Assembly: GCA_050516505.1 (NCBI GenBank)
Contig: CP191518.1
Location: 3,844,001-3,908,000 of the forward strand
Direction of reading: 5' to 3'
DNA length: 64,000 nucleotides
Source of the DNA: Scandinavium ludwigii_A
GTDB taxonomy: Bacteria; Pseudomonadota; Gammaproteobacteria; Enterobacterales; Enterobacteriaceae
Shown in pieces: positions 16,533 through 26,727 of this stretch. Each line of letters opens with the position of its first letter. The stretch's first letter is position 1. The translations under genes and the position numbers were made by a program. The notes under the pieces are model-generated. The model saw only the letters and a list, made by a program, of their open reading frames with translations, ran no database searches and was not told where the DNA came from.

Positions 16533-19439
16533 ATGCCTTTTACACTTGGTCAACGCTGGATCAGCGATACAGAAAGCGAGTTAGGATTAGGGACAGTCGT
16601 AGCGCTGGATGCGCGCATGGTCACGCTCCTTTATCCGGCAACGGGTGAAAACCGACTGTACGCCCGCAACGACTCTCCCATCACCCGCGTGATGTTCAAT
16701 CCAGGCGATACCATTACCAGCCACGACGGCTGGCAGCTGCGCGTTGACGAAGTAAAAGAAGAAAATGGCCTGCTGGCGTACACCGGTACGCGTCTGGATA
16801 CCGAAGAAGAAGGCGTTGAGCTGCGTGAAGTGTTGCTCGACAGCAAACTCATCTTCAGCAAGCCGCAGGACCGTCTGTTTGCCGGGCAAATTGACCGTAT
16901 GGACCGTTTCGCCCTGCGCTATCGTGCGCGTAAGTATCAGAGCGAAGAGTACCGTATGCCGTGGAGCGGCCTGCGTGGTCAGCGTACCAGCCTGATCCCG
17001 CATCAGCTGCACATCGCCCACGATGTGGGCCGTCGCCATGCGCCACGCGTGCTGTTGGCCGATGAAGTGGGTCTCGGAAAAACCATTGAAGCCGGGATGA
17101 TCCTGCATCAGCAGTTGCTGTCCGGTGCCGCCGAGCGCGTACTGGTTATCGTGCCGGAAACCCTGCAACACCAATGGCTGGTCGAGATGCTGCGCCGCTT
17201 CAACCTGCGCTTTGCGCTGTTTGATGATGAGCGTTATGCCGAAGCGCAGCACGATGCCGATAACCCATTTGAAACTGAACAGCTGGTGATCTGCTCGCTG
17301 GATTTCGTGCGCCGCAGCAAGCAGCGCCTGGAACACCTGTGCGACGCCGAGTGGGACATCATGGTGGTGGACGAAGCCCATCACCTGGTCTGGAGCGAAG
17401 ACGCGCCGAGTCGTGAATACCAGGCGATCGAACAGCTGGCCGAACGCGTGCCGGGTGTTCTGCTTTTAACCGCGACGCCGGAACAGCTGGGCCTCGAAAG
17501 CCACTTTGCACGTCTGCGACTGCTGGACCCGAACCGCTTCCACGATTTCGAGCAGTTCGTTGAAGAACAGCAAAATTTCCGTCCGGTAGCCGATGCCGTT
17601 TCTCTGCTGCTGAGCGGCGAGAAACTGAATAACGAACAGATGAACGCCCTGAGCGAGTTGATGGGCGAGCAGGATATTGAGCCACTGCTTGCGGCGGCGA
17701 ACAGCACCAGCGAGGACGGCGAAAGCGCCCGTCAGGAACTGATCTCGATGCTGATGGATCGCCACGGCACCAGCCGCGTGCTGTTCCGTAATACCCGTCA
17801 CGGCGTGAAAGGTTTCCCGAAACGCGAGCTGCACACCATCAAGCTGCCGCTGCCAACGCAGTATCAGACGGCGATTAAAGTGTCCGGCATTATGGGTGCG
17901 CGTAAATCGTCAGAAGAACGTGCCCGCGACATGCTCTACCCGGAACAGATTTATCAGGAATTTGAAGGCGATACCGGCACCTGGTGGAACTTCGATCCGC
18001 GCGTTGAATGGCTGATGGGTTATCTGACTAGCCACCGCTCACAGAAAGTGCTGGTGATCTGCGCCAAAGCCGCCACCGCGCTTCAGCTGGAGCAGGTGCT
18101 TCGCGAGCGCGAAGGCATCCGTGCCGCCGTGTTCCATGAAGGCATGTCGATTGTTGAACGCGACCGCGCCGCCGCCTGGTTTGGCGAAGAAGATACCGGC
18201 GCGCAGGTGCTGCTGTGTTCTGAAATCGGCTCCGAAGGCCGTAACTTCCAGTTTGCCAGCCATCTGGTGATGTTCGATCTGCCGTTTAACCCGGATCTGC
18301 TCGAGCAGCGTATTGGTCGTCTTGACCGTATCGGCCAGGCGCACGATATTCAAATCCACGTTCCGTACCTGGAAAAAACCGCGCAGTCAGTGCTGGTACG
18401 CTGGTTCCATGAAGGTCTGGATGCGTTCGAGCATACCTGCCCGACCGGCCGCACCATTTACGACAGCGTGCATCCGCAGCTGATTGAATACCTTGCGGCA
18501 CCGGAAAATACTGACGGGTTCGATGCGCTGATCAAAACCTGTCGCGAACAGCACGATGCGCTGAAAGCGCAGCTTGAACAGGGCCGTGACCGTCTGCTGG
18601 AAATCAACTCCAATGGCGGTGAAAAAGCGCAGGCACTGGCTGAAAGCATTGAAGAGCAGGATGACGACACCGGGCTTATCAGCTTCACCATGAACCTGTT
18701 CGACATCATCGGCATTAACCAGGACGACCGCGGTGAAAACCTGATCGTCCTGACGCCGTCCGATCATATGCTGGTTCCGGACTTCCCAGGTCTGCCAGAA
18801 GATGGTTGCACCGTGACCTTTGAACGTGACGTGGCGCTGTCCCGCGAAGATGCGCAGTTCCTGACCTGGGAACATCCGCTGATCCGCAACGGTCTGGATC
18901 TGATCCTGTCCGGTGATACCGGCAGCAGCACAATCTCACTGTTGAAAAACAAAGCGTTACCGGTGGGCACTCTGTTGCTTGAGCTGATTTATGTGGTGGA
19001 AGCACAGGCACCGAAGCAGCTTCAGTTGCACCGTTTCCTGCCTGCAACGCCGGTCCGTATGCTGGTCGATAAAAACGGTAACAACCTTGCGGCGCAAGTC
19101 GAGTTTGAAACCTTTAACCGTCAACTGAGCGCCGTTAACCGTCACACGGGCAGCAAACTGGTTAACGCCGTGCAGCAGGACGTGCACGCCATTCTGCAAC
19201 AGGGCGAAGCGCAGGTAGAAAAAGTGGCGAAGGCGCTGATTGAAGCGGCTCGTCAGGAAGCTGACGATAAGCTGAGCGCCGAGCTGTCGCGTCTGGAATC
19301 ACTGAAAGCGGTCAATCCGAACATCCGTGATGACGAGCTGGAAGCGATTGAAAGCAATCGTCAGCAGGTGATGGAAGCCCTGGCCCAGGCCGGCTGGCGT
19401 CTCGATGCGCTGCGACTGATCGTCGTCACGCATCAGTAA
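16533..19439 (+). CDS. rapA: RNA polymerase-associated helicase RapA (HepA)
   Basis: A SWI2/SNF2 ATPase bound to RNA polymerase that promotes recycling and rescue of backtracked enzyme. It has 968 residues, identical in length to E. coli RapA. Walker A DEVGLGKT has Lys183 and the DEAH box is at 280-283. The helicase C-terminal half (about 490-660) ends with the GRLDRIGQ motif. Two N-terminal Tudor-like domains occupy roughly the first 110 residues. It is followed by rluA after 10 bases. The 131-bp gap after polB shows no other gene. Confidence 0.97.
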   Translation: MPFTLGQRWISDTESELGLGTVVALDARMVTLLYPATGENRLYARNDSPITRVMFNPGDTITSHDGWQLRVDEVKEENGLLAYTGTRLDTEEEGVELREVLLDSKLIFSKPQDRLFAGQIDRMDRFALRYRARKYQSEEYRMPWSGLRGQRTSLIPHQLHIAHDVGRRHAPRVLLADEVGLGKTIEAGMILHQQLLSGAAERVLVIVPETLQHQWLVEMLRRFNLRFALFDDERYAEAQHDADNPFETEQLVICSLDFVRRSKQRLEHLCDAEWDIMVVDEAHHLVWSEDAPSREYQAIEQLAERVPGVLLLTATPEQLGLESHFARLRLLDPNRFHDFEQFVEEQQNFRPVADAVSLLLSGEKLNNEQMNALSELMGEQDIEPLLAAANSTSEDGESARQELISMLMDRHGTSRVLFRNTRHGVKGFPKRELHTIKLPLPTQYQTAIKVSGIMGARKSSEERARDMLYPEQIYQEFEGDTGTWWNFDPRVEWLMGYLTSHRSQKVLVICAKAATALQLEQVLREREGIRAAVFHEGMSIVERDRAAAWFGEEDTGAQVLLCSEIGSEGRNFQFASHLVMFDLPFNPDLLEQRIGRLDRIGQAHDIQIHVPYLEKTAQSVLVRWFHEGLDAFEHTCPTGRTIYDSVHPQLIEYLAAPENTDGFDALIKTCREQHDALKAQLEQGRDRLLEINSNGGEKAQALAESIEEQDDDTGLISFTMNLFDIIGINQDDRGENLIVLTPSDHMLVPDFPGLPEDGCTVTFERDVALSREDAQFLTWEHPLIRNGLDLILSGDTGSSTISLLKNKALPVGTLLLELIYVVEAQAPKQLQLHRFLPATPVRMLVDKNGNNLAAQVEFETFNRQLSAVNRHTGSKLVNAVQQDVHAILQQGEAQVEKVAKALIEAARQEADDKLSAELSRLESLKAVNPNIRDDELEAIESNRQQVMEALAQAGWRLDALRLIVVTHQ

Positions 19440-19449
19440 GGAAAAAAGT

Positions 19450-20109
19450 ATGGTACTGGAGTCCTACAATCCGCCACAGGATCCCTGGCTGGTGGTGCTC
19501 TATCAGGATGAGCACATCATGGTGGTCAATAAGCCCAGCGGCTTGTTGTCCGTCCCTGGCCGCCTGGACAGTCATAAAGACAGCGTGATGACGCGCGTCC
19601 AGCGTGATTTTCCGCAGGCTGAGTCGGTACATCGACTCGATATGGCGACCAGTGGCGTGATTGTTGTGGCTCTGACCAAGGCGGCGGAACGGGAGCTGAA
19701 ACGCCAGTTCCGCGAGCGTGAACCAAAAAAGCAGTATCTGGCCCGCGTGTGGGGACATCCGGAAAAAGCCGAAGGTGTGGTGGATTTACCGCTGATCTGC
19801 GACTGGCCGAACCGTCCAAAGCAAAAAGTCTGTTTTGAGACAGGCAAGTCGGCGCAAACCGAATTTGAAGTACTCGAGTTTGCCAACGACAACACCGCGC
19901 GAGTGCTGCTTAAACCGATTACCGGACGCTCGCATCAGCTGCGCGTGCATATGCAGGCGCTGGGGCATCCGATTTTGGGGGATCGTTTTTACGCTACGCC
20001 AGAAGCGCTGGCCATGGCCCCTCGCCTTCTGCTGCACGCAGAAATGCTGACCATCACCCACCCGCAGTTTGGCAATAGCATGACGTTTAAAGCACCGGTT
20101 GATTTTTGA
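19450..20109 (+). CDS. rluA: 23S rRNA/tRNA pseudouridine synthase RluA
   Basis: Makes pseudouridine 746 in 23S rRNA and 32 in several tRNAs. It has 219 residues, as in E. coli. The catalytic Asp64 is seen in HRLDMATSG, and the conserved RSHQLRVHM motif lies near residues 159-167. It sits 10 bases downstream of rapA and is probably co-transcribed with it. Convergent with djlA; a short hairpin separates them. Confidence 0.97.
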   Translation: MVLESYNPPQDPWLVVLYQDEHIMVVNKPSGLLSVPGRLDSHKDSVMTRVQRDFPQAESVHRLDMATSGVIVVALTKAAERELKRQFREREPKKQYLARVWGHPEKAEGVVDLPLICDWPNRPKQKVCFETGKSAQTEFEVLEFANDNTARVLLKPITGRSHQLRVHMQALGHPILGDRFYATPEALAMAPRLLLHAEMLTITHPQFGNSMTFKAPVDF

Positions 20110-20113
20110 GATG

Positions 20114-20135
20114 TCCCTCTCCGGCTGGAGAGGGA
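20114..20135. terminator. Hairpin between convergent rluA and djlA
   Basis: A perfect 9-bp stem (TCCCTCTCC / GGAGAGGGA) with a GGCT loop. It has no T-run on either side, so intrinsic termination is uncertain; it may be a small dispersed palindrome. It lies 4 bases after the rluA stop. Confidence 0.5.
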
Positions 20136-20147
20136 ATTCAGAACAGG

Positions 20148-20966
20148 TTATTTGAAACCTTTCTGTTCTTTTACCAATTCATAAGCACGTTGAATTTCTT
20201 GCGCTTTCTGCTTCGCCATTTCCATCATTTCCGGCGGTAAACCTTTCGCTACCAGCTTATCCGGGTGATGTTCGCTCATCAGCTTGCGATAGGCGCGCTT
20301 GATGGTCGTGGCGTCATCCGTCGACTTCACACCCAGCACGTTACACGCATCTTCCAGCGTCGGGCCACGCTGCGCCTGCTGCCAGCCGCCACCTGACTGC
20401 GATTGCTGCTGATAGCCGCCACCAAACTGTGCGCCGCCCTGCATCATGCGCAGGAACTGTTCAAACTGAGCGCGGGAGATCCCGAGTTCGTCAGCAATGA
20501 CAAACAGCACTTCACGTTCGTTAGGGTGCAATGAACCGTCGGCAAACGCGGCCTGAATCTGAATTTCCAGAAACATCCTAATCAAATCGAAGCGACCGAA
20601 ACACACGCCGCGGAACGCGCGCATCTTCTCGCGCAGCGGGTAATTATCCGCTTTACCGACGCGGAAAGCCTGCTGCGCCGCGGTGCGGGACTCGCCATGA
20701 AGATTCATGCGGTCCATCAGAATGCTGGCAACATGGATATCCGCTTCGGTCACGCGACCTTTCGACTTCGTCAGATGCCCCATCACCTCGAAGGTGGTGG
20801 CAAAGAACAGCGACTGTCGCTCTTGCTGGTTGGCAAAAAAGTTGAGCCTGCGGCTACGCGCCTTATCAAACATGTGGCCAATCAGCAGTCCAAGTACCGC
20901 TCCCCAGAATCCGCCACCCATCATAAGTGCAACGGCCACACCAATCACTTTACCCCAATACTGCAT
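20148..20966 (-). CDS. djlA: Membrane-anchored DnaJ-like co-chaperone DjlA
   Basis: A co-chaperone of DnaK that influences the Rcs phosphorelay and capsule synthesis. It has 272 residues (E. coli 271). An N-terminal transmembrane helix with small-residue repeats (GVAVALMMGGGFWGAVLGLLIGHMF) is followed by a TerB-like central domain (about 55-180), a Q/G-rich linker (about 185-205) and a C-terminal J-domain with the HPD triad (EHHPDKL). Divergent from lptD across 261 bp. Confidence 0.95.
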   Translation of the reverse strand: MQYWGKVIGVAVALMMGGGFWGAVLGLLIGHMFDKARSRRLNFFANQQERQSLFFATTFEVMGHLTKSKGRVTEADIHVASILMDRMNLHGESRTAAQQAFRVGKADNYPLREKMRAFRGVCFGRFDLIRMFLEIQIQAAFADGSLHPNEREVLFVIADELGISRAQFEQFLRMMQGGAQFGGGYQQQSQSGGGWQQAQRGPTLEDACNVLGVKSTDDATTIKRAYRKLMSEHHPDKLVAKGLPPEMMEMAKQKAQEIQRAYELVKEQKGFK

Positions 20967-21227
20967 AGACTCCCCGGATAGTCATAATCATCATGTCGCA
21001 GGTAATGGCTTCCACCTTGATAAAAGGCGATTTTCGCAGCGATGACCTGATGGTCAGTGCAGGACATAACCTATAATTTGCTTTATCATACTCGCCATTC
21101 TACACAGTGCCTAACACCACTGGCTCGAAGCGGCAGGATTAACACTGGCGCGTGGCCGATGAGTACGTTAGTCTCTGACCGTTTGCAAGCCGCGAAGCCA
21201 CAGATGACGGAACAACAAATAAAACGT

Positions 21228-23576
21228 ATGAAAAAACGTATTCCCACCCTTCTGGCAACCCTGATCGCCAGCGCCCTGTACAGTCAACAGGGTGCGGCGG
21301 CCGACCTCGCATCACAATGTATGCTGGGGGTACCAAGCTATAACCGTCCGCTGGTTCAGGGGGATACTAATAACCTGCCTGTCACCATCACCGCCGATCA
21401 TGCCAAGGGTAATTACCCTGATGATGCCGTATTTACCGGCAATGTCGATATCAATCAGGCGAACAGTCGATTACAGGCGGACGAAGTGCAGTTGCACCAG
21501 AAGCAGGCGCCTGGACAGGCGGATCCGGTTCGTACCGTGGATGCTCTGGGCAATGTAAACTACGACGATAATCAGGTGATCCTGAAAGGTCCTAAAGCCT
21601 GGTCCAATCTGAATACCAAAGATACCAACGTCTGGAAAGGCGACTATCAGATGGTCGACCGCCAAGGCCGTGGTACTGCAGACGTCATGAAACAGCGTGG
21701 CGAAAACCGCTATACCATTCTCGATAACGGGACCTTTACGTCCTGTCTGCCAGGTTCGAACACCTGGAGCGTGGTCGGGAGCGAAGTGATCCAGGACCGC
21801 GAGGAACAGGTTGCCGAAATCTGGAATGCCCGCTTTAAAGTCGGCCCGGTGCCCGTGTTTTACAGTCCCTATCTGCAACTGCCGATTGGTGACAAGCGCC
21901 GTTCAGGTTTCCTGATCCCGAATGCCAAATACAGCAGTAACAACGGTACAGAAATCTACCTGCCGTACTACTGGAACATCGCCCCGAACTTCGATGCCAC
22001 CATTACGCCGCACTATATGGAAAAGCGCGGCGGCGTGATGTGGGAGAACGAATTCCGCTATCTGACTAAAGCCGGCTCAGGGCTGTTTGAATTCGACTAT
22101 TTGAACAAAGATAAAGTCTTCGAAGACGAACACCCCAACGAAGACGACAGCCGCCGCTGGCTCTTCTACTGGCGACATGCTGGGGTGATGGATCAGGTGT
22201 GGCGCTTCAACGTCGACTACACCAAAGTCAGCGATCCGACTTACTTCAATGACTTTGACTCCAATTACGGGTCCAGTACCGACGGTTACGCCACGCAGAA
22301 ATTTAGCGTCGGCTATGCCATTGAGAACTTTAACGCCACCGTATCCAGCAAGCAGTTCCAGGTCTTTGATACCCAGAGTGCAAGCTCCTACTCGGCTCAG
22401 CCACAGCTTGACGTTAACTTCTACCAGAATGACGTTGGGCCGTTTGATACGCATGTCTATGGTCAGGTGGTGCATTTCAAAAACACCAATGACAACATGC
22501 CAGAAGCGACGCGTGTACACCTGGAACCGACGATCGATTTGCCATTGTCGAACGGTTGGGGAAGCATCGACACCGAAGCCAAGCTGATGGCAACACACTA
22601 TCAGCAGAACGATGTCGACTGGTACAACACCCGTTATGGCGCCCATCTGAAAGAAAACGTCAGCCGCGTCCTGCCGCAGTTTAAAATTGACGGCAAAATG
22701 GTCTTTGAGCGCGATATGGACTGGTCACAGGGCTATACCCAGACCCTCGAACCGCGCGTTCAGTACTTATACGTACCGTATAAGGACCAAAGCGACATCA
22801 TGGCGTTTGACTCCACCCTGCTGCAATCGGACTACAGCGGCCTGTTCCGCGACCGTACCTACAGTGGCCTCGACCGTATTGCGTCAGCTAACCAGGTGAC
22901 GACTGGCCTCACATCCCGCGTTTATGATCAAAACGCCGTTGAACGTTTTAACGTTTCTGTGGGTCAAATCTACTACTTCACACCGTCTCGTACAGGTGAT
23001 GAAACGCAAGATTGGTCGGAGACCGATCAGAAAGGCTCGCTGGTCTGGGCCGGAGACACCTATTGGCGCATGTCTGACCAGTGGGGCCTGCGTGGCGGCA
23101 TTCAGTATGATACCCGTCTGGATAACGTTGCCACCGGCAACGGGACCGTCGAGTATCGTCGTGATGAAAACCGCTTAGTTCAGATGAATTACCGTTACGC
23201 CAGCCCGGAGTATATTCAGGCGACACTGCCTTCTTACTCCACGGCGCAGCAGTATAAAGACGGGATTTCCCAGGTGGGTATGACGGCAAGCTGGCCGGTC
23301 GTTGACCGCTGGTCTGTTGTAGGTGCGTATTACTACGATACCAATGCCCATAAACCAGCCGATCAGATGTTAGCTGTGCAGTATAACTCTTGCTGCTACG
23401 CGCTCCGTCTCGGTTACGAGCGTAAGCTCAACGGCTGGGACAGCAGCAATGCCCAGGGTAAATACGATAACGTCGTCGGCTTCAATATCGAACTGCGTGG
23501 CCTGAGTTCTAATTATGGCCTCGGCACTCAACAGATGTTGCGCTCGACAATTATGCCGTACCAAAGCTCTTTGTAA
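21228..23576 (+). CDS. lptD: LPS-assembly outer membrane protein LptD
   Basis: The beta-barrel that, with LptE, inserts LPS into the outer leaflet. The ATG at 21228 is chosen because the next residues form a signal peptide (MKKRIPTLLA... to Ala24); upstream in-frame ATGs at 21057 and 21204 would bury it. This gives 782 residues (E. coli 784). The four disulfide cysteines are present at 31, 173, 722 and 723 (CC pair in YNSCCYALR). The N-terminal jellyroll precedes a barrel from about residue 230. It is followed by surA after 54 bases; SurA folds LptD. Confidence 0.96.
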   Translation: MKKRIPTLLATLIASALYSQQGAAADLASQCMLGVPSYNRPLVQGDTNNLPVTITADHAKGNYPDDAVFTGNVDINQANSRLQADEVQLHQKQAPGQADPVRTVDALGNVNYDDNQVILKGPKAWSNLNTKDTNVWKGDYQMVDRQGRGTADVMKQRGENRYTILDNGTFTSCLPGSNTWSVVGSEVIQDREEQVAEIWNARFKVGPVPVFYSPYLQLPIGDKRRSGFLIPNAKYSSNNGTEIYLPYYWNIAPNFDATITPHYMEKRGGVMWENEFRYLTKAGSGLFEFDYLNKDKVFEDEHPNEDDSRRWLFYWRHAGVMDQVWRFNVDYTKVSDPTYFNDFDSNYGSSTDGYATQKFSVGYAIENFNATVSSKQFQVFDTQSASSYSAQPQLDVNFYQNDVGPFDTHVYGQVVHFKNTNDNMPEATRVHLEPTIDLPLSNGWGSIDTEAKLMATHYQQNDVDWYNTRYGAHLKENVSRVLPQFKIDGKMVFERDMDWSQGYTQTLEPRVQYLYVPYKDQSDIMAFDSTLLQSDYSGLFRDRTYSGLDRIASANQVTTGLTSRVYDQNAVERFNVSVGQIYYFTPSRTGDETQDWSETDQKGSLVWAGDTYWRMSDQWGLRGGIQYDTRLDNVATGNGTVEYRRDENRLVQMNYRYASPEYIQATLPSYSTAQQYKDGISQVGMTASWPVVDRWSVVGAYYYDTNAHKPADQMLAVQYNSCCYALRLGYERKLNGWDSSNAQGKYDNVVGFNIELRGLSSNYGLGTQQMLRSTIMPYQSSL

Positions 23577-23630
23577 CGCCACGGTTTAGAAACGTAATCC
23601 GCCTTTGCGGTTAATTGAAATGGAAAGAGT

Positions 23631-24917
23631 ATGAAGAACTGGAAAACGCTGCTTCTCGGTATCGCCATGGTTGCGAATACCAGTTTCGCCGCCCCGCAGG
23701 TTGTCGATAAGGTAGCAGCTGTCGTAAATAACGGCGTTGTACTTGAAAGCGACGTCGATAATTTGATGCAGTCCGTAAAAGGAAATGCTGGTCAGGCCGG
23801 ACAACAATTACCGGATGACGCCACGCTGCGCCACCAGATTCTGGAACGTCTGATCATGGACCAAATTGTCCTGCAGATGGGTCAGAAAATGGGCGTAAAA
23901 GTCACTGACGAGCAGCTCGATCAGGCTATCGCCAACATCGCTAAGCAGAACAATATGTCGATGGATCAGATGCGTAGCCGTCTGGCTTACGATGGCATGA
24001 ATTACAGTACTTATCGCGCACAGATCCGCAAAGAGATGACTATCTCTGAAGTGCGTAATAACGAAGTTCGCCGTCGTATTACCGTTCTGCCGCAGGAAGT
24101 CGACGCATTGGCTTCACAGATTGGTAATCAGAACGATGCCAGTACTGAGCTGAACCTGAGCCACATCCTGATCCCGCTGCCGGAAAACCCAAGCTCTGAC
24201 CAGGTTAACGAAGCGGAAACGCAGGCGCGCTCTGTTGTCGACCAGGCAAACAAAGGTGCTGACTTCGGTAAACTCGCCATTACTTACTCCGCTGACCAAC
24301 AGGCGCTGAAAGGCGGCCAGATGGGCTGGGGACGTATTCAGGAACTGCCCTCTATCTTCGCGCAGGCCCTGAGCACCGCGAAAAAAGGCGATGTGATTGG
24401 TCCGATCCGTTCCGGTGTGGGCTTCCATATCATCAAAGTTAACGATCTGCGCGGCCAGAGCCAGAGCATTTCTGTGACTGAAGTGCATTCTCGTCACATT
24501 CTGCTGAAGCCATCGCCAATCATGACTGATGACCAGGCGCGTGCGAAACTGGAAGCCGTGGCTGCGGATATCAAGAGTGGTAAAACCACCTTTGATAAAG
24601 CGGCGAAAGAGCTGTCCCAGGATCCAGGCTCTGCAAACCAGGGCGGTGATTTAGGGTGGGGCACTCCAGACATGTACGATCCGGCATTCCGTGACGCTCT
24701 GATGAAGCTGAGCAAAGGCGAACTTAGCGCCCCGGTTCACTCCTCGTTCGGTTGGCACCTGATTCAGCTGCTGGATACCCGTAACGTCGACCGTACTGAT
24801 GCTGCGCAGAAAGACAAAGCTTACCGCATGCTGATGAACCGTAAGTTTGCTGAAGAAGCGGCAACCTGGATGCAGGAACAACGTGCCAGCGCGTACGTGA
24901 AAATTCTGAGCAACTGA
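23631..24917 (+). CDS. surA: Periplasmic chaperone/peptidyl-prolyl isomerase SurA
   Basis: The main periplasmic chaperone for outer-membrane beta-barrels. It has 428 residues, as in E. coli. The signal peptide ends NTSFA (residue 20) before APQVVDKV. The N-terminal chaperone domain is followed by two parvulin domains (about 171-272 and 282-382), each with the family GGDLGW or GGQMGW signature. The stop codon overlaps the pdxA start by one base (TGATG), which indicates translational coupling. Confidence 0.97.
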   Translation: MKNWKTLLLGIAMVANTSFAAPQVVDKVAAVVNNGVVLESDVDNLMQSVKGNAGQAGQQLPDDATLRHQILERLIMDQIVLQMGQKMGVKVTDEQLDQAIANIAKQNNMSMDQMRSRLAYDGMNYSTYRAQIRKEMTISEVRNNEVRRRITVLPQEVDALASQIGNQNDASTELNLSHILIPLPENPSSDQVNEAETQARSVVDQANKGADFGKLAITYSADQQALKGGQMGWGRIQELPSIFAQALSTAKKGDVIGPIRSGVGFHIIKVNDLRGQSQSISVTEVHSRHILLKPSPIMTDDQARAKLEAVAADIKSGKTTFDKAAKELSQDPGSANQGGDLGWGTPDMYDPAFRDALMKLSKGELSAPVHSSFGWHLIQLLDTRNVDRTDAAQKDKAYRMLMNRKFAEEAATWMQEQRASAYVKILSN

Positions 24918-25906
24918 TGACACAGCCCCAACGTGTGGTTATCACTCCCGGCGAACCCGCTGGGATTGGCCCAGACCTCGTGGTTCAACTGGCTCAGCGT
25001 GACTGGCCAGTTGAACTGGTGGTTTGCGCCGATGAAACGCTTCTGACAGACCGGGCAGCAATGCTCGGTTTGCCGTTAACGCTCCTGCCCTACGATGCCG
25101 CTCTGGCGCCCGTACCGCAAAAAGCCGGTACGCTGACTCTCCTTCCCGTTCCCCTTCAGGCTCCCGTTACACCAGGCGTGCTAAACGTGCTGAACGGTCC
25201 TTATGTGGTGGAAACACTGGCGCGTGCCTGCGATGGCAGTTCCGAAGGTGAGTTTGCCGCCCTGATTACCGGGCCGGTGCAGAAGAGCATCATCAACGAT
25301 GCCGGGATTGCGTTTACCGGACACACCGAATTCTTCGAAGAACGTTCTCACACCGATAAAGTGGTGATGATGCTGGCGACAGAAGAGCTGCGTGTTGCAC
25401 TCGCAACCACGCATCTGCCGCTGAAAGCCATCAGCGATGCGATAACGACAGATGTCCTGCGCGACGTGATTACCATTCTGGATACCGACCTGCGCACGAA
25501 ATTTGGCATTGCCAGGCCGCATATCCTGGTGTGTGGACTCAATCCGCACGCCGGTGAAGGTGGGCATATGGGAATGGAAGAGATAGACACCATTATTCCT
25601 GTGCTTGAAGAAATGCGCGCCAAGGGCATGAATCTGAGCGGGCCGCTGCCCGCAGATACCCTATTCCAGCCAAAATATCTCGACAATGCCGACGCAGTTC
25701 TCGCGATGTACCACGATCAGGGCCTGCCCGTGCTAAAATACCAGGGTTTCGGCCGTGCCGTGAATATCACGCTCGGTTTACCTTTTATCCGTACGTCCGT
25801 TGACCACGGCACCGCGCTAGAACTGGCGGGTCAGGGGAAAGCAAACGTCGGCAGTTTTATTACGGCGCTTAATCTCGCCATCAAAATGATCAGTAACTCT
25901 CAATGA
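24917..25906 (+). CDS. pdxA: 4-hydroxythreonine-4-phosphate dehydrogenase
   Basis: Oxidises 4-phosphohydroxy-L-threonine in the DXP-dependent route to pyridoxal phosphate. It has 329 residues, as in E. coli. The divalent-metal histidines are present: His166 in ATTHLPLK, a His in NPHAGEGG and one in MYHDQG. It overlaps surA by one base and ksgA by four (ATGA), so it sits in the middle of a tightly coupled operon. Confidence 0.97.
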   Translation: MTQPQRVVITPGEPAGIGPDLVVQLAQRDWPVELVVCADETLLTDRAAMLGLPLTLLPYDAALAPVPQKAGTLTLLPVPLQAPVTPGVLNVLNGPYVVETLARACDGSSEGEFAALITGPVQKSIINDAGIAFTGHTEFFEERSHTDKVVMMLATEELRVALATTHLPLKAISDAITTDVLRDVITILDTDLRTKFGIARPHILVCGLNPHAGEGGHMGMEEIDTIIPVLEEMRAKGMNLSGPLPADTLFQPKYLDNADAVLAMYHDQGLPVLKYQGFGRAVNITLGLPFIRTSVDHGTALELAGQGKANVGSFITALNLAIKMISNSQ

Positions 25907-26724
25907 ATAATCGAGTCCATCAGGGCCACTTAGCCCGAAAACGCTTCGGGCAAAACTTCCTCAACGATCAATTTGTCATCGACAGCATCGTTTCGGCCAT
26001 CAACCCGCAGAAAGATCAGGCCATTGTTGAAATCGGCCCGGGTCTTGCCGCATTGACCGAGCCGGTTGGTGAACGTCTGGATAAACTGACCGTCATCGAA
26101 CTGGACCGTGATCTGGCTGCCCGCCTGCAAACGCACCCGTTCCTTGGACCAAAGCTGACCATTTTTCAGCAAGATGCGATGACCATGAACTTCGGCGAAC
26201 TGTCGAAAGAAATGGGCCAACCGCTGCGCGTGTTCGGTAACCTGCCGTACAACATCTCTACTCCGCTGATGTTCCACCTGTTTAGCTATACTGATGCCAT
26301 TGCTGACATGCACTTCATGCTGCAAAAAGAAGTGGTCAACCGTCTGGTTGCAGGGCCAAACAGTAAAGCGTATGGTCGTTTAAGCGTCATGGCGCAGTAC
26401 TACTGCCAGATTATCCCTGTGCTGGAAGTGCCGCCAACCGCCTTTACGCCACCGCCAAAAGTGGATTCTGCCGTCGTTCGTCTGGTGCCTTACACCACGC
26501 TGCCGCATCCGGTTAAAGAGGTTCGTGTGTTAAGCCGAATCACCACCGAAGCGTTCAACCAGCGCCGTAAAACGATCCGCAACAGCCTCGGCAATATCTT
26601 CTCTGTCGAACGGTTGATTGAACTTGGCGTTGACCCGACGATGCGTGCAGAAAATATCTCTGTGGCCCAGTACTGCCGCCTGGCAAACTGGCTGTCAGAA
26701 AATGCGCCCCAGAAGGAGAGCTAA
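25903..26724 (+). CDS. ksgA: 16S rRNA adenine dimethyltransferase KsgA (RsmA)
   Basis: Dimethylates A1518 and A1519 of 16S rRNA late in 30S assembly. It has 273 residues, the E. coli length. The SAM-binding EIGPGLAALT segment (motif I, near residues 43-52) and the catalytic NLPY motif in VFGNLPYNIST (about 113-116) are visible. Start overlaps the pdxA stop by 4 bases; apaG follows 3 bases after the stop. Confidence 0.97.
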   Translation: MNNRVHQGHLARKRFGQNFLNDQFVIDSIVSAINPQKDQAIVEIGPGLAALTEPVGERLDKLTVIELDRDLAARLQTHPFLGPKLTIFQQDAMTMNFGELSKEMGQPLRVFGNLPYNISTPLMFHLFSYTDAIADMHFMLQKEVVNRLVAGPNSKAYGRLSVMAQYYCQIIPVLEVPPTAFTPPPKVDSAVVRLVPYTTLPHPVKEVRVLSRITTEAFNQRRKTIRNSLGNIFSVERLIELGVDPTMRAENISVAQYCRLANWLSENAPQKES

Positions 26725-26727
26725 ACC

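Noticed and set aside
16587..17384. A 265-codon minus-strand frame opposite rapA
   Set aside because: RapA is complete with helicase motifs on the plus strand; the antisense frame has no family resemblance.
21057..21227. Possible 57-residue N-terminal extension of LptD
   Set aside because: It would place the signal peptide internally; the ATG at 21228 gives the family length and a proper N terminus.
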